Shown here piece by piece: positions 52,132 to 61,080 of a DNA stretch of 64,000 bases. A program made the position numbers and the translations under genes. The first letter of the stretch is position 1. Each line of letters starts with the position of its first letter. Origin of the DNA: Candidatus Sulfopaludibacter sp. SbA3 (lineage in GTDB: Bacteria > Acidobacteriota > Terriglobia > Bryobacterales > Bryobacteraceae); assembly GCA_945893365.1 (NCBI GenBank), contig CAMDED010000019.1:1-64000 (forward strand), written 5' to 3'. A model generated the notes under the pieces. It saw only the letters and a list, made by a program, of their open reading frames with translations, was not told where the DNA came from and made no database searches.

Positions 52132-52911
52132 TTACTTCACCGTCGTCTTGCGGAACTCCGCGACCGCCGCGGTTAGCGCGTTCCGGTAAACTCCAATATC
52201 GACGCCCCACGAGAATACGTTGTATCCCAGCGCAAGCCATTCCGAGGCCTGCGCCGCGGATTGCGGCTGAATGCCCGCGAGCTTGTGGCGCTTCCGCGTC
52301 GCATCGACCACCGCCCGCATGGCTTCGAGGAACCGGGGATGCTGGAACTGACCGGGAATTCCCATCGACTGCGTGAGATCCCAGTGCCCCACCCAGAGCA
52401 CGTCCACGCCCTCGGTCGAGGCGATCGCCTCCAGATTCTCCACGCCCTTCACGGATTCAATCTGGCAGATCACCGTCGTGTTCCGATTCGCGTACTCGAA
52501 ATACTCCACCGCGTTCGGCGCGACGTAGTCGTTATGCGCCGTCCCCAGTCCAAGCCCGCGGTGCCCCATCGGCGCGAACTTGACGGCGTTGACGATCGAG
52601 CGGGCCTGCTCGCCGCTTTCGACGTTCGCCACCATCACGCCGAGCGCGCCCGCATCCATGGTGCGGGCGAGGAAATGGTAGAGCCCCTGCGGCACCCGCA
52701 CAAACGGCGCGACCGGAGTGGCCTTGAACCACGCAACCAGGTCCGCCACGTTGCTTGGGTCGAAACCGGTGTGCTCCATGTCGATCAGGACGAAGTCCAC
52801 GTTCGCGGCTTCGAGAATCTTCGCGATGCCGCGCGTGCCGAACTCCATGATCATGTGGCCGACCGGCACCCGACCCGCGTCAACAACCTGTTTAAATCGA
52901 TTTAGTTTCAT
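52132..52911 (-). CDS. HpcH/HpaI-type aldolase
   Basis: Class II pyruvate aldolase-like protein of 259 residues from ATG 52911. It has GHMIMEFGTRGIAKILEAANVDFVLIDMEHTGFD (in parts) with the Glu/Asp metal ligands, RVPQGLYHFLARTMDAGALGVMV and QIESVKGVENLEAIAS, which match the 2,4-dihydroxyhept-2-enedioate/2-keto-3-deoxy acid aldolase family. The start overlaps the permease stop by four bases (ATGA). The open frame extends much further upstream, antiparallel to nothing and overlapping the permease, but has no homology there. Confidence 0.87.
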   Translation of the reverse strand: MKLNRFKQVVDAGRVPVGHMIMEFGTRGIAKILEAANVDFVLIDMEHTGFDPSNVADLVAWFKATPVAPFVRVPQGLYHFLARTMDAGALGVMVANVESGEQARSIVNAVKFAPMGHRGLGLGTAHNDYVAPNAVEYFEYANRNTTVICQIESVKGVENLEAIASTEGVDVLWVGHWDLTQSMGIPGQFQHPRFLEAMRAVVDATRKRHKLAGIQPQSAAQASEWLALGYNVFSWGVDIGVYRNALTAAVAEFRKTTVK

Positions 52912-53705
52912 AAATCCCTCTCCCCCGCACGAATCGGGCTTTCCGGTTTCCAGCGCAGCAACCATCGCTCGAGCCGCTCGACGGCCGCGCCCACCATCAG
53001 CACGACCGCGGCGAGAACCGTCATTCCCGCGAACACGCCCGTCGTGTCGAACACTCCCTCGGCCTGTGAGATCACGTAGCCGACGCCTTTCGACGAGCCT
53101 AGATATTCTCCCACCACAACCGAGATCATGGCAAAGCCGATACTGATGTGGAGACTTGAGAAAATCCAGGTAAGCGCGCTTGGAACGAGAACGTGCCGGA
53201 TCAACTGGCTCTCGGAGGCGCCAAGCATGCGGGCGTTGTTGACGATGACGGGGTCCACTTCCTTCACACCACGGTACGTATTGAAAAACACGATGAAGAA
53301 CACGACGGTGACGCCGAGCGTGACCTTCGACCAGATGCCAAGTCCGAACCACAGCAGAAAAATGGGCGCAAGCACCACGCGCGGCAAGGCGTTGAACATA
53401 CGGATGTACGGTTCAAGCAGCACGGCCGCGGTGGGCGTCCTCGCCAGCAGGAATCCAAGCAGCACGCCCAGGAACACGCCGATCGTAAACGCCAGTAGCG
53501 CTTCGAGCAGCGTGACGCCAAGATGAGGCCAGATCGATCCGCTTGTCACCCACTGCCACACCCGCGCCGCTACGTCGCTGGGGCGGCTGAAAAAGAATTT
53601 GTCGAGCGTCCCCGCGCGTGCTCCCCATTCCCACAGGCCCAGCGCTGAGGCTCCGATCGCAGCCTGCCCGACCCAAATCCACGGGCTATGCTTAGGCGCG
53701 TTCAT
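52908..53705 (-). CDS. ABC transporter permease (SsuC/TauC type)
   Basis: A 265-residue permease with six membrane segments and the EAA-type loop (GVKEVDPVIVNNARMLGASESQLIRHVLVP, here in parts) near residue 165. It resembles permeases for nitrate, sulfonates, taurine and pyrimidine precursors. It sits between the ATPase (86-base gap containing a dispersed repeat) and the aldolase (four-base overlap). Confidence 0.88.
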   Translation of the reverse strand: MNAPKHSPWIWVGQAAIGASALGLWEWGARAGTLDKFFFSRPSDVAARVWQWVTSGSIWPHLGVTLLEALLAFTIGVFLGVLLGFLLARTPTAAVLLEPYIRMFNALPRVVLAPIFLLWFGLGIWSKVTLGVTVVFFIVFFNTYRGVKEVDPVIVNNARMLGASESQLIRHVLVPSALTWIFSSLHISIGFAMISVVVGEYLGSSKGVGYVISQAEGVFDTTGVFAGMTVLAAVVLMVGAAVERLERWLLRWKPESPIRAGERDL

Positions 53706-53735
53706 AGCTCTCGAAGAGCTGCTTGAGCCATGTGG

Positions 53736-53775
53736 GACAGGCCGGGCGGCCTGTCACCGGCCTCGTCGGAGGCCG
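53736..53775. repeat. Intergenic double-hairpin repeat, copy 2
   Basis: Two perfect hairpins in tandem: GACAGGCC-GGGC-GGCCTGTC (53736-53755) and CGGCCTC-GTCG-GAGGCCG (53758-53775). The element sits between the ATPase and permease genes of one operon, so in the transcript it would fold between two cistrons and could dampen downstream expression. A degenerate relative is at 48198-48244. Confidence 0.65.
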
Positions 53776-53791
53776 AGCGGCATCACCGCCG

Positions 53792-54613
53792 CTAACTTGC
53801 GTGGCGGCGTTCATAATCTGCGCGTTCATAACTCTTCAGAACTTCTTCGCGCAAGTCCGTCCAAATAGAGCGGTACAAGTCCGCGAACCGCGGCTCGGCC
53901 CGGATGTCGATCAGATTGCGCGGGCGCGGAAGATCCACCGGATACCGGCCCACGAGCCTGCCTGCCGGTCCCGCCGACAAAACGAGAACCTCATCGGACA
54001 GCGCGATAGCCTCTTCGAGATCATGCGTGACGAATAGTACGGTCTTGTTCGAGCCCGCCCACAGATTCAGAATCTCGCCTTCCATGCGCAGACGCGTGTG
54101 GATGTCGAGGGCGCTGAACGGTTCATCCATCAACAGGATATCGGGGCCGGCGATCCAGTTCTGCGCCATGGCGACGCGCTTCCGCATGCCGCCGCTCAAC
54201 TGGTAAGGGAAGCGGTCGGCGAATTCCTCCAATCCCACGCGTTTCAGCCAGAGCCGCCCCAGTTCTTCCGATTGTTTGCGTTCCCGCGGTTTGCGAAAAG
54301 TCAAACTCAAAGTCACGTTATCGAGCACCGTCTTCCATGGAAGCAGCGCCTCCTGCTGGAACATGCAGGTTGCCCGCCGGTTGATGCCGCGCAGGGGATC
54401 GCCGAAGATCCGCACGGTCCCCACGCTTGGCGCGAGCAGCCCGGCGGCCATATTCAACAGCGTCGACTTTCCGCAGCCGCTTGGACCCACCAGGGAAACA
54501 AACGCGCCCTCCGCCACATCGAGCGTAACGCCTTCTACCGCTGTGTACTCCGTGCCGCCTGGGCCCGCGAAACGGGCCGTAACAGCCTCCAGGCTGACGG
54601 CGGAAGGCGTCAA
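53792..54613 (-). CDS. ABC transporter ATP-binding protein (SsuB/TauB type)
   Basis: A 273-residue ATPase. Walker A GPSGCGKST, Q-loop FQQEALLPWKTV, signature LSGGMRKRVAMAQ, Walker B ILLMDEPFSALD and switch His VTHDLEEA are all present. The start is assigned to TTG at 54613, overlapping the dehydrogenase stop (TTGA) with GGAG upstream; the open frame runs on into the dehydrogenase gene without homology. Belongs to the nitrate/sulfonate/taurine importer class with the permease at 52908. Confidence 0.9.
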   Translation of the reverse strand: MTPSAVSLEAVTARFAGPGGTEYTAVEGVTLDVAEGAFVSLVGPSGCGKSTLLNMAAGLLAPSVGTVRIFGDPLRGINRRATCMFQQEALLPWKTVLDNVTLSLTFRKPRERKQSEELGRLWLKRVGLEEFADRFPYQLSGGMRKRVAMAQNWIAGPDILLMDEPFSALDIHTRLRMEGEILNLWAGSNKTVLFVTHDLEEAIALSDEVLVLSAGPAGRLVGRYPVDLPRPRNLIDIRAEPRFADLYRSIWTDLREEVLKSYERADYERRHAS

Positions 54614-55659
54614 GCCCGGCTCCGGTAGCGCGCGAGCTTCCTCTGAAACCCAGGTCTTTCCACGACCTCGCGATTCACGATGCCGCCCGGCAGCTCGCCG
54701 CGCGAAATCGCCAGCACGTTGCGCGAGGCTTCGTCTCCGTTGTCGCGCATAATCTCCTCCGTCCACGCCAGCGCGTGCGGCGTCACGATGCAGTTCTCAA
54801 GCTCGAACAAGGGGTCGTCTTTGGGCGGCGGCTCGATGGGGAAGACGTCGATGCCCGCGCCCGCAATCTTCTTCTCCCGCAGCGCGCGCACCAGAGCGTC
54901 ATGCTGCACGATCGGCCCGCGCGCGGTGTTGATGAAGAAGGCGGACGGCTTCATCAGATTGAACTCGCGGTCGCCCACCAACCCGCGAGTCTTGGTGTTG
55001 AGGAGCGTATTCACGGTGACGAAATCGCTTTCGCGAAACAGCGTATCGAAGTCCACCATCTCGACGCCCAGGTGCGCGACCTGGTCCTGAGTGACATAGG
55101 GATCGCAGGCGATCAGGCGGGTGAAGCCTAGCGGCGCGGCGAGGCGGAACAGTTCGCGCCCGATGTTGCCGCATCCGATCGACCCCAGCACATGACCGGG
55201 GATGTTGTGTCCAAGAGTCTTGAGATCGCCGCGCCAGCCGCCCGCGCGCGCCACGCGGTCTTGCTGGAACAGGTTCTTCAATAAAGCGAACACAAGCGCC
55301 AGGATGGCTTCGGCAACGGGGCGGCGGACGCCGTCCGGCGTGATGCACAACATCACGTCGTTTGCCGTCAGGGCATCCACGTCGATCATGTCGTAGCCAA
55401 CGCCCCAGCGCGCGACCATCGTGAGGCGGTCGACGCCCGTCAGGCTCTCCGGCGATATCTTGAGCGCCAAGGAAAAGATGGCATCGAACTGATTGAGCGC
55501 CTCCGGCGTGGCCGTCTTTCCGGGCTGCGGCGGCATGGCGACGGCTTCGACGCCGCTGTCGGGGCCAAAATGGCGCGCGACCACGGGCTCGAAACTGCCC
55601 TGTGCGTCTGTGTAAAAATCCGGCGTAATGCCGAGTCGAAAACCTGAAGTATTTGCCAT
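54610..55659 (-). CDS. D-isomer-specific 2-hydroxyacid dehydrogenase
   Basis: A 349-residue NAD-dependent dehydrogenase. It has GSIGCGNIGREL (NAD loop), NTARGPIVQHDALVRAL with the catalytic Arg, DVFPIEPPPKDDP with the Glu, and TPHALAWTEE with the His. Phosphoglycerate, glyoxylate or other 2-ketoacid reductases share this pattern. As first gene of the ABC/aldolase operon it probably acts on a 2-oxoacid linked to the imported compound, but this is inference. Confidence 0.87.
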   Translation of the reverse strand: MANTSGFRLGITPDFYTDAQGSFEPVVARHFGPDSGVEAVAMPPQPGKTATPEALNQFDAIFSLALKISPESLTGVDRLTMVARWGVGYDMIDVDALTANDVMLCITPDGVRRPVAEAILALVFALLKNLFQQDRVARAGGWRGDLKTLGHNIPGHVLGSIGCGNIGRELFRLAAPLGFTRLIACDPYVTQDQVAHLGVEMVDFDTLFRESDFVTVNTLLNTKTRGLVGDREFNLMKPSAFFINTARGPIVQHDALVRALREKKIAGAGIDVFPIEPPPKDDPLFELENCIVTPHALAWTEEIMRDNGDEASRNVLAISRGELPGGIVNREVVERPGFQRKLARYRSRA

Positions 55660-55709
55660 GAGTCAAATGAAAAATGCGTTTATGCGAAATGCCTTACTTG
55701 AATAATGCC

Positions 55710-58097
55710 CTACTGATAAATCGCGTTCAGCAACAGCCGGAAGGTCCCATGAGTCTGTCCCCTGAACTGCGGGCGGAACGCAAACAGCACCACGCGGCCT
55801 TTTCCGTACCTCGCTTCCACCATTGCGGATTTGCCCAGTACGGCCCGCTCTCCCGAGACCCATCCGCTGGCCAGCAAGTTCGCCGCGGCGAAGCGGACGA
55901 CGGTCCGAACCTCACGGTCTCCCTTATTGTACGCGGCTCCGATGTTGAGATCGAATGCGTGCCCGCCGCTCGAAAATGCGACGATGTCCTTCGGCATCCC
56001 GGCTGCGAGCGGATGCGCGGTGTCGACCGTCATGCGGAGAAGAGAGCCGGGCGAGTAGAACGGAACCGCCGCGTGGTTTTCCGCGCCAGCCGTGGCGGCC
56101 GCCGCGCGCGCGACGTTCCGCACCGGCAGAGGGAATAACTGAATCGGCAATTCGGTCGCGTCGTCCAGGGCAATCAGCGTGCCGCCATCCTGCACGAATT
56201 TCCGCAGCCGCGCCAGACCGGGCACGCCGATGCCTCCGGTGTATTGCGGACGCTGGACACTCACGGTCCTGATCCGGTCTTCCCCGGCGCGTCGCTCCGC
56301 GGCGAACTCGCCATCGCGCGTGCCATGGAGTATCGAAGACGCGGCCTGCGAGGCCAGAATCACCGTATCGAAGCCCGCAAGCGCCTTCTCCGCCGCGAAA
56401 TCGGCGTTGTGAAGCAGGGTGTACGGAACGCGGTAGCGGTCGAGTACCCACTGCGTCCACCCTTGATCCATGTTGGCTGTGAACGGTTCGTAGAGCGCAA
56501 TCTTCGGCTGGCGTCCGCCTGACTGCCCGGAATACTCGGGCGTTGGCGGCTTGATCGGAGCCTCACTGCGAAGGTTACCCTCAAAGGCCTCGTCCACACG
56601 TTCCACCGTGACTCCCATGCTCATCGGCAGTGTCCATCCGGCGATATCGTACGGGCGCTTCGTCGGTCCGGTGACTCCCGCCCTCAGTTCCGGATACTTC
56701 TGCGGTTCCATCAGATCGATCAGGTACGGCCGAAACGGCTGTCCGGCGGGCATCACGTGGGTCCCTTCGGGAAAGGTCTTCCCATTTGCCTGAAACGGCG
56801 CTTGCGCGCGCTGCACAACGATGCCCGCGTACTGCAATCGTTCGAGCATTTCGAGCGCCGCCGCACGATCGAACTGATCGGGCCGGACAACGTAGGCGTA
56901 AGGCTTTCCCCGTCCACCCGCCGCGATGGACGCCTGCGCGAGTTGGAAGCTCTTGAGCAGGTAATCGCCGCGCCGCTCGGCCGCGAGTTGCAGGATTGCG
57001 AAATCCGCGGTCAGCATATACTCGACCGCGTCGCGCGTTCCCCACTTGCCGCCCATCCACGGCCGCTGGTAAAAAACGGAAGGCTCATTCGTGGGGATGC
57101 CGTTTGTAAACGAGGGTGGAAGCTCCGCGGGGCTGTAGACGCGCGGAGTGCCGTAGGAGTTGAGCGCCGTTTCCGTAAGGATGCCGTGCATGTTGTGAAA
57201 AGCGGGCGCCGTCCGCAGCCCGCCATTCCACCAGGCGTCGTATCCGTGATACGACAGGACTCCCGGCTTCCCTTCCCTCGCGAAGCGCTCCTTGATTGCG
57301 CTTCCGATGAGATTGACGCCTTCCATTACGGCCGCTGGAATGTGCGGATTCAGCGGTTCCGCGTAAGGCGGGACAAAGATGCGCGCGGGGAACGGCGGCG
57401 CCTGATGCTGGTTGTAGACGATCTGCGGGAACCACTCCTGAAACAGCAGCCGCGTCGCGTTCCGCGTCTCCACCAGATTCAGCATGAACCAGTCGCGATT
57501 GTTGTCGTGCCCCGCGTATTTCTGATAGAGCCAAGGCAGAGGCGCGGATTCGTATGGCGTGCCCACGTTCTCGCGGTACCAGTGGACAATCCAATCGAGC
57601 CCGTCGGGATTGATCGCGGGAATCTGCATCAGGATCACGTTCCGCCGTATCGCTTCGAAAGCGGGCGTCTCATCCGTGAGCATGCGGTAGGCGAGTTCGG
57701 GTGAATGCTGCGCAGGCGCGACTTCGCTCGCGTGCAATCCCGAGTCGATCCAAACCACCGCTTTTCCCTCGTCCGAGAGGGCGCGGGCCTCGTCGGCGGA
57801 TGCCTGTCCAAGCGCCAGGCGGCGGCTGATATCGCGATAGCGGTCAAGTCTCTTCAGATTCTCCGCCGCTGAAATAAACGCCACATAGGTTGGCTTACCA
57901 AGAGCGCTTTTGCCGAACTCGACCAGCTTAATCCGGTCGCTCGATCGGGTCAGTTTCTGAAAATAGCCGGAGATCTGAGCGTAATCGGCGAGTTTGAAGT
58001 CGTCGCCGGGCGCGAAGCCCAGGTGTTCCTTTGGAGTGGGCACGGCCGCGAACGCCGCGCAGGTGAATACCGCTAAGCCATTCTTGGCGAATCGCAT
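55710..58097 (-). CDS. Exported M14-family zinc carboxypeptidase
   Basis: About 795 residues from ATG 58097 (an ATG at 58115 is also possible), with a signal peptide (MRFAKNGLAVFTCAAFAAV). The M14 domain carries the metal motif LHASE (His, Glu) near residue 127 and later AGHDNNRDWFML. After the catalytic part comes a long C-terminal region with Rossmann-like and beta-sandwich-type segments (FDTVILASQ, ALDDATELP). Length and layout match large secreted M14 peptidases common in Acidobacteria and Bacteroidetes. Divergent from aguB across 29 bases. Confidence 0.83.
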   Translation of the reverse strand: MRFAKNGLAVFTCAAFAAVPTPKEHLGFAPGDDFKLADYAQISGYFQKLTRSSDRIKLVEFGKSALGKPTYVAFISAAENLKRLDRYRDISRRLALGQASADEARALSDEGKAVVWIDSGLHASEVAPAQHSPELAYRMLTDETPAFEAIRRNVILMQIPAINPDGLDWIVHWYRENVGTPYESAPLPWLYQKYAGHDNNRDWFMLNLVETRNATRLLFQEWFPQIVYNQHQAPPFPARIFVPPYAEPLNPHIPAAVMEGVNLIGSAIKERFAREGKPGVLSYHGYDAWWNGGLRTAPAFHNMHGILTETALNSYGTPRVYSPAELPPSFTNGIPTNEPSVFYQRPWMGGKWGTRDAVEYMLTADFAILQLAAERRGDYLLKSFQLAQASIAAGGRGKPYAYVVRPDQFDRAAALEMLERLQYAGIVVQRAQAPFQANGKTFPEGTHVMPAGQPFRPYLIDLMEPQKYPELRAGVTGPTKRPYDIAGWTLPMSMGVTVERVDEAFEGNLRSEAPIKPPTPEYSGQSGGRQPKIALYEPFTANMDQGWTQWVLDRYRVPYTLLHNADFAAEKALAGFDTVILASQAASSILHGTRDGEFAAERRAGEDRIRTVSVQRPQYTGGIGVPGLARLRKFVQDGGTLIALDDATELPIQLFPLPVRNVARAAAATAGAENHAAVPFYSPGSLLRMTVDTAHPLAAGMPKDIVAFSSGGHAFDLNIGAAYNKGDREVRTVVRFAAANLLASGWVSGERAVLGKSAMVEARYGKGRVVLFAFRPQFRGQTHGTFRLLLNAIYQ

Positions 58098-58126
58098 GAA
58101 GAATAGAACGATCATACAATGGTCAA

Positions 58127-59011
58127 GTGAACGATACGAAGTTTCGCGTGGGTCTGGCTCAGATGTCCTGTTCCGCGGACCCCGCCGAAAACATGGCCCG
58201 CGCCGAAGCCTGCGTACGTGAAGCGGCATCTCTCGGCGCGCAGATCGTTTGCCTGCCGGAGCTTTTCCGTTCCCAGTACTTTTGCCGGGAGGAAGACGCG
58301 AAGCTTTTCGATCTCGCCGAGCCGATTCCAGGCCCGTCCACGGAGTTGTTTTGCCGCCTTGCGCGCGAACTTGGCGTCGTCATCGTCGCCTCGCTGTTCG
58401 AGCGCCGCGCCGCGGGCCTCTATCACAACACGGCGGCCGTGATCGACGCGGATGGCGAGCTGCTCGGCATCTACCGCAAGATGCATATTCCGGACGATCC
58501 GCTTTATTTCGAGAAATTCTACTTCACGCCCGGCGACTTGGGGTTCCGGAACTTCGACACGCGTTTCGCCCGGATCGGCATCCTGGTTTGCTGGGACCAG
58601 TGGTATCCCGAAGCGGCCCGCCTCACGGCGTTGGGCGGCGCGAATATCCTGTTCTACCCAACGGCCATCGGCTGGCATCCATCCGAGAAGGCGGAGTTCG
58701 GCGCGGCTCAGCACGACGCGTGGCGCACGATTCAGCGCTCGCACGCGATCGCCAACGGCGTCTACGTGGCGGCGATTAACCGCACCGGCTTTGAAGGTTC
58801 GCCCGCGAGCGGGCTCGAGTTCTGGGGCGCATCGTTCGCCGCCGATCCTTTTGGGCGCATGTTGGCTGAGGCCTCGCACTCGAGCGAAGAAGTGTTGATC
58901 GTCGAGTGCGATCCGCGTCACATCGAGGAAGTCCGCCGCAATTGGCCGTTCCTCCGCGACCGGCGCATCGATGCGTATTCGCCCATTACCAGCCGGTTTC
59001 TCGACCGATGA
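58127..59011 (+). CDS. aguB: N-carbamoylputrescine amidase
   Basis: Nitrilase-superfamily enzyme that hydrolyses N-carbamoylputrescine to putrescine, CO2 and ammonia. The 294-residue protein has the catalytic Glu in CLPELFRSQYF, Lys in YRKMHIPDDP and Cys in LVCWDQWYPEAAR, and the QYFCREED and FEKFYFTPGD stretches typical of AguB. Its stop overlaps the aguA start by four bases, giving the second half of the agmatine route to putrescine. Confidence 0.92.
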   Translation: MNDTKFRVGLAQMSCSADPAENMARAEACVREAASLGAQIVCLPELFRSQYFCREEDAKLFDLAEPIPGPSTELFCRLARELGVVIVASLFERRAAGLYHNTAAVIDADGELLGIYRKMHIPDDPLYFEKFYFTPGDLGFRNFDTRFARIGILVCWDQWYPEAARLTALGGANILFYPTAIGWHPSEKAEFGAAQHDAWRTIQRSHAIANGVYVAAINRTGFEGSPASGLEFWGASFAADPFGRMLAEASHSSEEVLIVECDPRHIEEVRRNWPFLRDRRIDAYSPITSRFLDR

Positions 59012-60069
59012 CGAAACCCGACCCGAATACGCCCCGGGCGCTGGGATTTCGCATGCCAGCCGAGTGGGAGCCGCACGAAGCCACCTGGATTGCGTGGCCG
59101 CACAACCGCGACGACTGGCCCGGAAAGTTCGCCGCCATTCCGTGGGTCTACGCGGAGATCGTGCGGAAGCTTTCGCAGGTCGAGCGCGTTCGCATTCTGG
59201 TCGACGATGAAACAGCCGAGCGCGCCGCACGCCGCATTCTCAAGCGGGCGGGAGCCGCGTTCGACGCCGTCGAGTTCTTTCGCCTGCCCACCGATCGTGT
59301 CTGGACTCGCGATTTCGGGCCGATCTTCGTCCGCAACAAGGCGGGGGAGATTGCGATCACCAACTGGATCTTCAACGCCTGGGCAAAGTACCCGGACTGG
59401 CGCAAGGACAACGAGATTCCCGGCGCGCTCGCCGAACTGCTGAAAATGCGGCAATGGCAATCGGGAATGGTGCTCGAAGGCGGCAGTATCGACGTGAACG
59501 GGCGCGGCGCGCTTCTCACGACCGAAGAGTGTCTGTTGAGTTTTGTACAGGCCCGCAATCCGGGGATGAGCCGCGCGGAGATCGAGCGGTCGCTAGCCGA
59601 TTACCTGGGAGCGGCGAAGGTCATCTGGCTGAAGAATGGTATCGCCGGCGACGACACGCACGGTCACGTCGACGATCTGGCGCGCTTCGTCGACGCCGGG
59701 ACTATCGTCGCATCCATCGAGCGCGATCGCGGCGACGCCAACTACGAGCCGTTGCGCGAGAACCTGCGGCTGCTGCGCCGCGAGGCATTCCGGGTGGTCA
59801 CGCTCCCGATGCCGGCGCCGGTCTTCTTCGACGGAATCCGTCTGCCTGCGAGCTACGCCAATTTCTATATCGCGAATCGCCTCGTCCTGGTTCCGACGTT
59901 CAACGATCCAAACGACCGCGTTGCGCTTGCGGCGCTCGCCCGTCTCTTCCCGGATCGCGAAGTTGCGGGCATTCACGCCGTCGACCTGGTCTGGGGTCTC
60001 GGCACGCTGCATTGCATGACGCAACAGCAGCCTGCGGGCCGCCCTAATAAGCCCAATGCCAAAGACTAG
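59008..60069 (+). CDS. aguA: Agmatine deiminase
   Basis: Peptidyl-arginine-deiminase-like enzyme that converts agmatine to N-carbamoylputrescine. From ATG 59008 (ATGA overlap with aguB) it has 353 residues: MPAEWEPHEATWIAWPHN at the start, RVWTRDFGPIFV, LEGGSIDVNG, DDTHGHVDDLARF and the nucleophile Cys in GLGTLHCMTQQQP near the C-terminus. The last 26 bases overlap the convergent fabH gene. The agmatine source (arginine decarboxylase) is not in the window. Confidence 0.92.
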   Translation: MTKPDPNTPRALGFRMPAEWEPHEATWIAWPHNRDDWPGKFAAIPWVYAEIVRKLSQVERVRILVDDETAERAARRILKRAGAAFDAVEFFRLPTDRVWTRDFGPIFVRNKAGEIAITNWIFNAWAKYPDWRKDNEIPGALAELLKMRQWQSGMVLEGGSIDVNGRGALLTTEECLLSFVQARNPGMSRAEIERSLADYLGAAKVIWLKNGIAGDDTHGHVDDLARFVDAGTIVASIERDRGDANYEPLRENLRLLRREAFRVVTLPMPAPVFFDGIRLPASYANFYIANRLVLVPTFNDPNDRVALAALARLFPDREVAGIHAVDLVWGLGTLHCMTQQQPAGRPNKPNAKD

Positions 60070-61036
60070 CGCCAACGGTGTAACCCGCGCCGACCGCGGC
60101 GAACAAGACGGTGTGTCCTTTTTTCAGCCTCCCGGATTCCAAGGCGTCGCGCGTCGCCAAAGGTATGGTTCCGGCCGTAGTATTTCCGTATTTGCCGATG
60201 TTGATCACCACGCGCTCGATCGGCAGCCCGAGCCTCTCCGCAGTTGCGCAAACGATCCGCCGGTTCGCCTGATGCGGAATGAGAAGATCGACTTCGGACG
60301 CGCTCAAGCCGTTGCGCTCCAGCAGCGTCTTGCAGATCTCGTGCATCTTTCTAACGGCGTACTTGAAAACCTGTTGGCCATCCTGATGGACGAAGTGCAT
60401 GCGGTTCGCGACGGTCTCGGCCGACGCGGGCATCCGGCTCCCCCCGGCGGGCATTTTCAGATAGTCGCCGCCCGACCCGTCTATTTCGCCGAGGAAGTCC
60501 ATGAAACCGGCCGGCTCGCCGTCTTCCGCCGCTTCGAGCAGCATGGCGCCCGCGCCGTCTCCGAATAGAACGCACGTGCCCCGGTCCGTATAGTCGATGA
60601 TCCGGCTCATCGTATCGGAACCTATCACTAGCACCTTCTTGTGGGAGCCGCAGGCGATGAGATGCGCTCCCGTGGTCAATCCGTAGAGAAATCCGGAACA
60701 GGCTGCGACAAGATCGAAACCCCATGCCTTCGTCGCCCCGATTCGATGCTGAACCAGGCATGCGGTCGCGGGAAACAGCATGTCCGGAGTGACCGTACAG
60801 ACCAGGATGGCGTCCAATTCGGCTGCGTCCACGCCTCGTTGCGCCAGCGCCGTCTTCGCGGCCTCAGCCGCCATGTCGGACGTTGCGATATCGGGCGGAG
60901 CGATATGGCGCTCCGAAATTCCCGTGCGATCGAGAATCCATTGATCGCTCGTCGACACCATCTGTTCCAAATCGTGATTCGTCAACACGCGCGGCGGCGT
61001 ATAGCAGCCAAGCGCGCTGATCTTCGCTCTTTTCAA
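60044..61036 (-). CDS. fabH: 3-oxoacyl-ACP synthase III FabH
   Basis: Starts fatty acid synthesis by condensing acetyl-CoA (or branched acyl-CoA) with malonyl-ACP. The 330-residue product has the nucleophile Cys in VAACSGFLYG near 113, His in LIPHQANRRI near 255, and Asn in NIGKYGNTTAGTIP near 285. Length is typical. It stands alone, without fabD or acpP nearby, and its 3' end overlaps aguA on the other strand. Confidence 0.93.
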   Translation of the reverse strand: MKRAKISALGCYTPPRVLTNHDLEQMVSTSDQWILDRTGISERHIAPPDIATSDMAAEAAKTALAQRGVDAAELDAILVCTVTPDMLFPATACLVQHRIGATKAWGFDLVAACSGFLYGLTTGAHLIACGSHKKVLVIGSDTMSRIIDYTDRGTCVLFGDGAGAMLLEAAEDGEPAGFMDFLGEIDGSGGDYLKMPAGGSRMPASAETVANRMHFVHQDGQQVFKYAVRKMHEICKTLLERNGLSASEVDLLIPHQANRRIVCATAERLGLPIERVVINIGKYGNTTAGTIPLATRDALESGRLKKGHTVLFAAVGAGYTVGASLWHWAY

Positions 61037-61080
61037 TCGTTCCCCCGATCTTACATTCTAAGACGGCAATCCTTCTTGAT

